From NCBI GenBank assembly GCA_946902985.2, contig OX336390.1, positions 526,336,861 to 526,400,860 on the forward strand: a stretch of 64,000 nt of DNA, written 5' to 3'. Origin of the DNA: Meconema thalassinum (taxonomy: Eukaryota > Arthropoda > Insecta > Orthoptera > Tettigoniidae). The translations under genes and the position numbers were made by a program. Numbering within the stretch: position 1 is the stretch's first letter; each line of letters opens with the position of its first letter. Under the pieces are notes generated by a model. That model had not been told where the DNA came from. It was given only the letters and a program-made list of their open reading frames with translations, and ran no database searches. Positions 63,203-64,000 of the stretch are shown here, one piece after another.

Positions 63203-64000
63203 TACATACATACTTACTTATTTACTTACCTATTTACTTACTTACTTATTTATTTACTTACATACTTACTTACTTACATACATAATTACTTACTTACTTA
63301 CGTATTTACTTATTTATTTATTTACTTACTTACTTACTTACAAACTTACTTACTTATTTACTTATTTACTTACTTACATACTTACTTACTTATTTACTTA
63401 CTTACTTATTTTTTTACTTACTCACTAACTTATTTACTTACTTATTACTTACATACTTACTTAGTTATTTATTTACTTACTTACTTACATACATACTTAC
63501 TTATTTACTTACTTATTTACTTACTTACTTATTTATTTACTTACTTACTTACTTACTTACTTATCTACTTACTTACTTACATACTTACTTACTTATTTAC
63601 TTACTTATTTATTTACTTACTTATTTACTTACTTACTTACTTACATACTTACTTACTTATTTACTTACTTATTTACTTACTTACTTATTTACTTACTTAC
63701 TTACTTATCTACTTACTTACTTACTTATTTAGTTACTTACTTACTTACTTATTTAGTTACTTACTTACTTACTTATTTAGTTACTTACTTACTTATTTCT
63801 TACTTACTTACTTACTTATTTACTTACTTTCTTACTTACTTACTTACATACTTACTTACTTACTTACTTACTTATTTACGTACTTGCTTACTTACTTATT
63901 TACATACTTACTTTCTTACTTACTTATTTACGTACTTACTTATTTACTTACTTACTTACTTATTTACTTACTTACTTACATACATACATACTTACTTATT
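62483..64000 (+). repeat. TTAC/TTAT-type microsatellite, right of the Tc1 element
   Basis: Continuation of the array at 59978-61013, running to the window edge. It contains longer-range repeats of its own: a block with TTATTTAGTTACTTAC recurs at 62961-63000 and 63730-63785, and a TACGTACTTGCTTACTTACT block recurs near 63083 and 63877, an offset of about 794 bp. Confidence 0.97.

Noticed and set aside
59972..63428. Leu/Thr/Tyr-repeat open frames that look like membrane proteins
   Set aside because: Translations of TTAC/TTAT microsatellite on either side of the Tc1 element.
1..64000. LTR retrotransposons or integrated viral genes
   Set aside because: I looked for long terminal direct repeats, protease/integrase motifs and viral polymerase motifs and saw none; all reverse-transcriptase traces are of the non-LTR type.

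Overview
This looks like a stretch of a large, repeat-rich arthropod genome, most likely an insect. That inference rests on the mix of mobile elements: Tc1-type, hAT, pogo/Tigger and THAP-type DNA transposons, RTE-like and R1/Jockey-like LINEs, many tRNA-headed SINEs, and long tetranucleotide and minisatellite arrays. I found no host gene with a convincing exon structure, so the species cannot be named. Apart from one intact Tc1-type transposase (62236 to 61211, minus strand), every protein-coding trace is a broken transposon gene.

Layout. 1-5.8 kb: a SINE remnant, then an element with ~0.5 kb inverted ends (154-4416) carrying a broken orphan gene and a nested LINE fragment, then a pogo/Tigger remnant. 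5.8-11 kb: a foldback MITE (7354-7690) and a complete hAT element (8254-10938) with a perfect 8-bp target duplication and a SINE nested in its transposase gene. 11-18 kb: a LINE tail, a dense cluster of SINEs with clean target duplications, and CTTT microsatellites. 18-31 kb: an R1/Jockey-like LINE remnant, an 89-bp tandem duplication, a DDE transposase broken into three blocks, a THAP pseudogene, a Tc1 pseudogene and more SINEs. 31-35 kb: hammerhead-ribozyme-like motifs and a 0.65-kb repeat in three tandem units. 35-42 kb: an RTE-like LINE with a nearly intact 1,048-codon frame, two related LINE fragments and two SINEs. 43-48 kb: a good minimal hammerhead ribozyme candidate, an array rich in AANATGGCG motifs, and a 740-bp MITE that keeps a transposase DNA-binding domain. 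49.1-55 kb: a 42-bp minisatellite. 55-57 kb: an unclassified duplicated repeat. 57-59.4 kb: a 93-bp satellite with a 7-unit higher-order period. 59.4 kb to the end: TTAC/ACTT microsatellite, split by the intact Tc1 element (61016-62480).

The genes do not form a pathway. The window records successive insertions, and nesting plus target duplications give their relative order. The most interesting signals are the hammerhead candidate at 43711-43753, the inverted-end element with the orphan GCDTTSA gene, the intact and apparently young Tc1 copy inside simple repeat, the 7-mer higher-order satellite, the 60-bp perfect palindrome inside the 42-bp array, and the modular SINE families that swap heads, central domains and tails.
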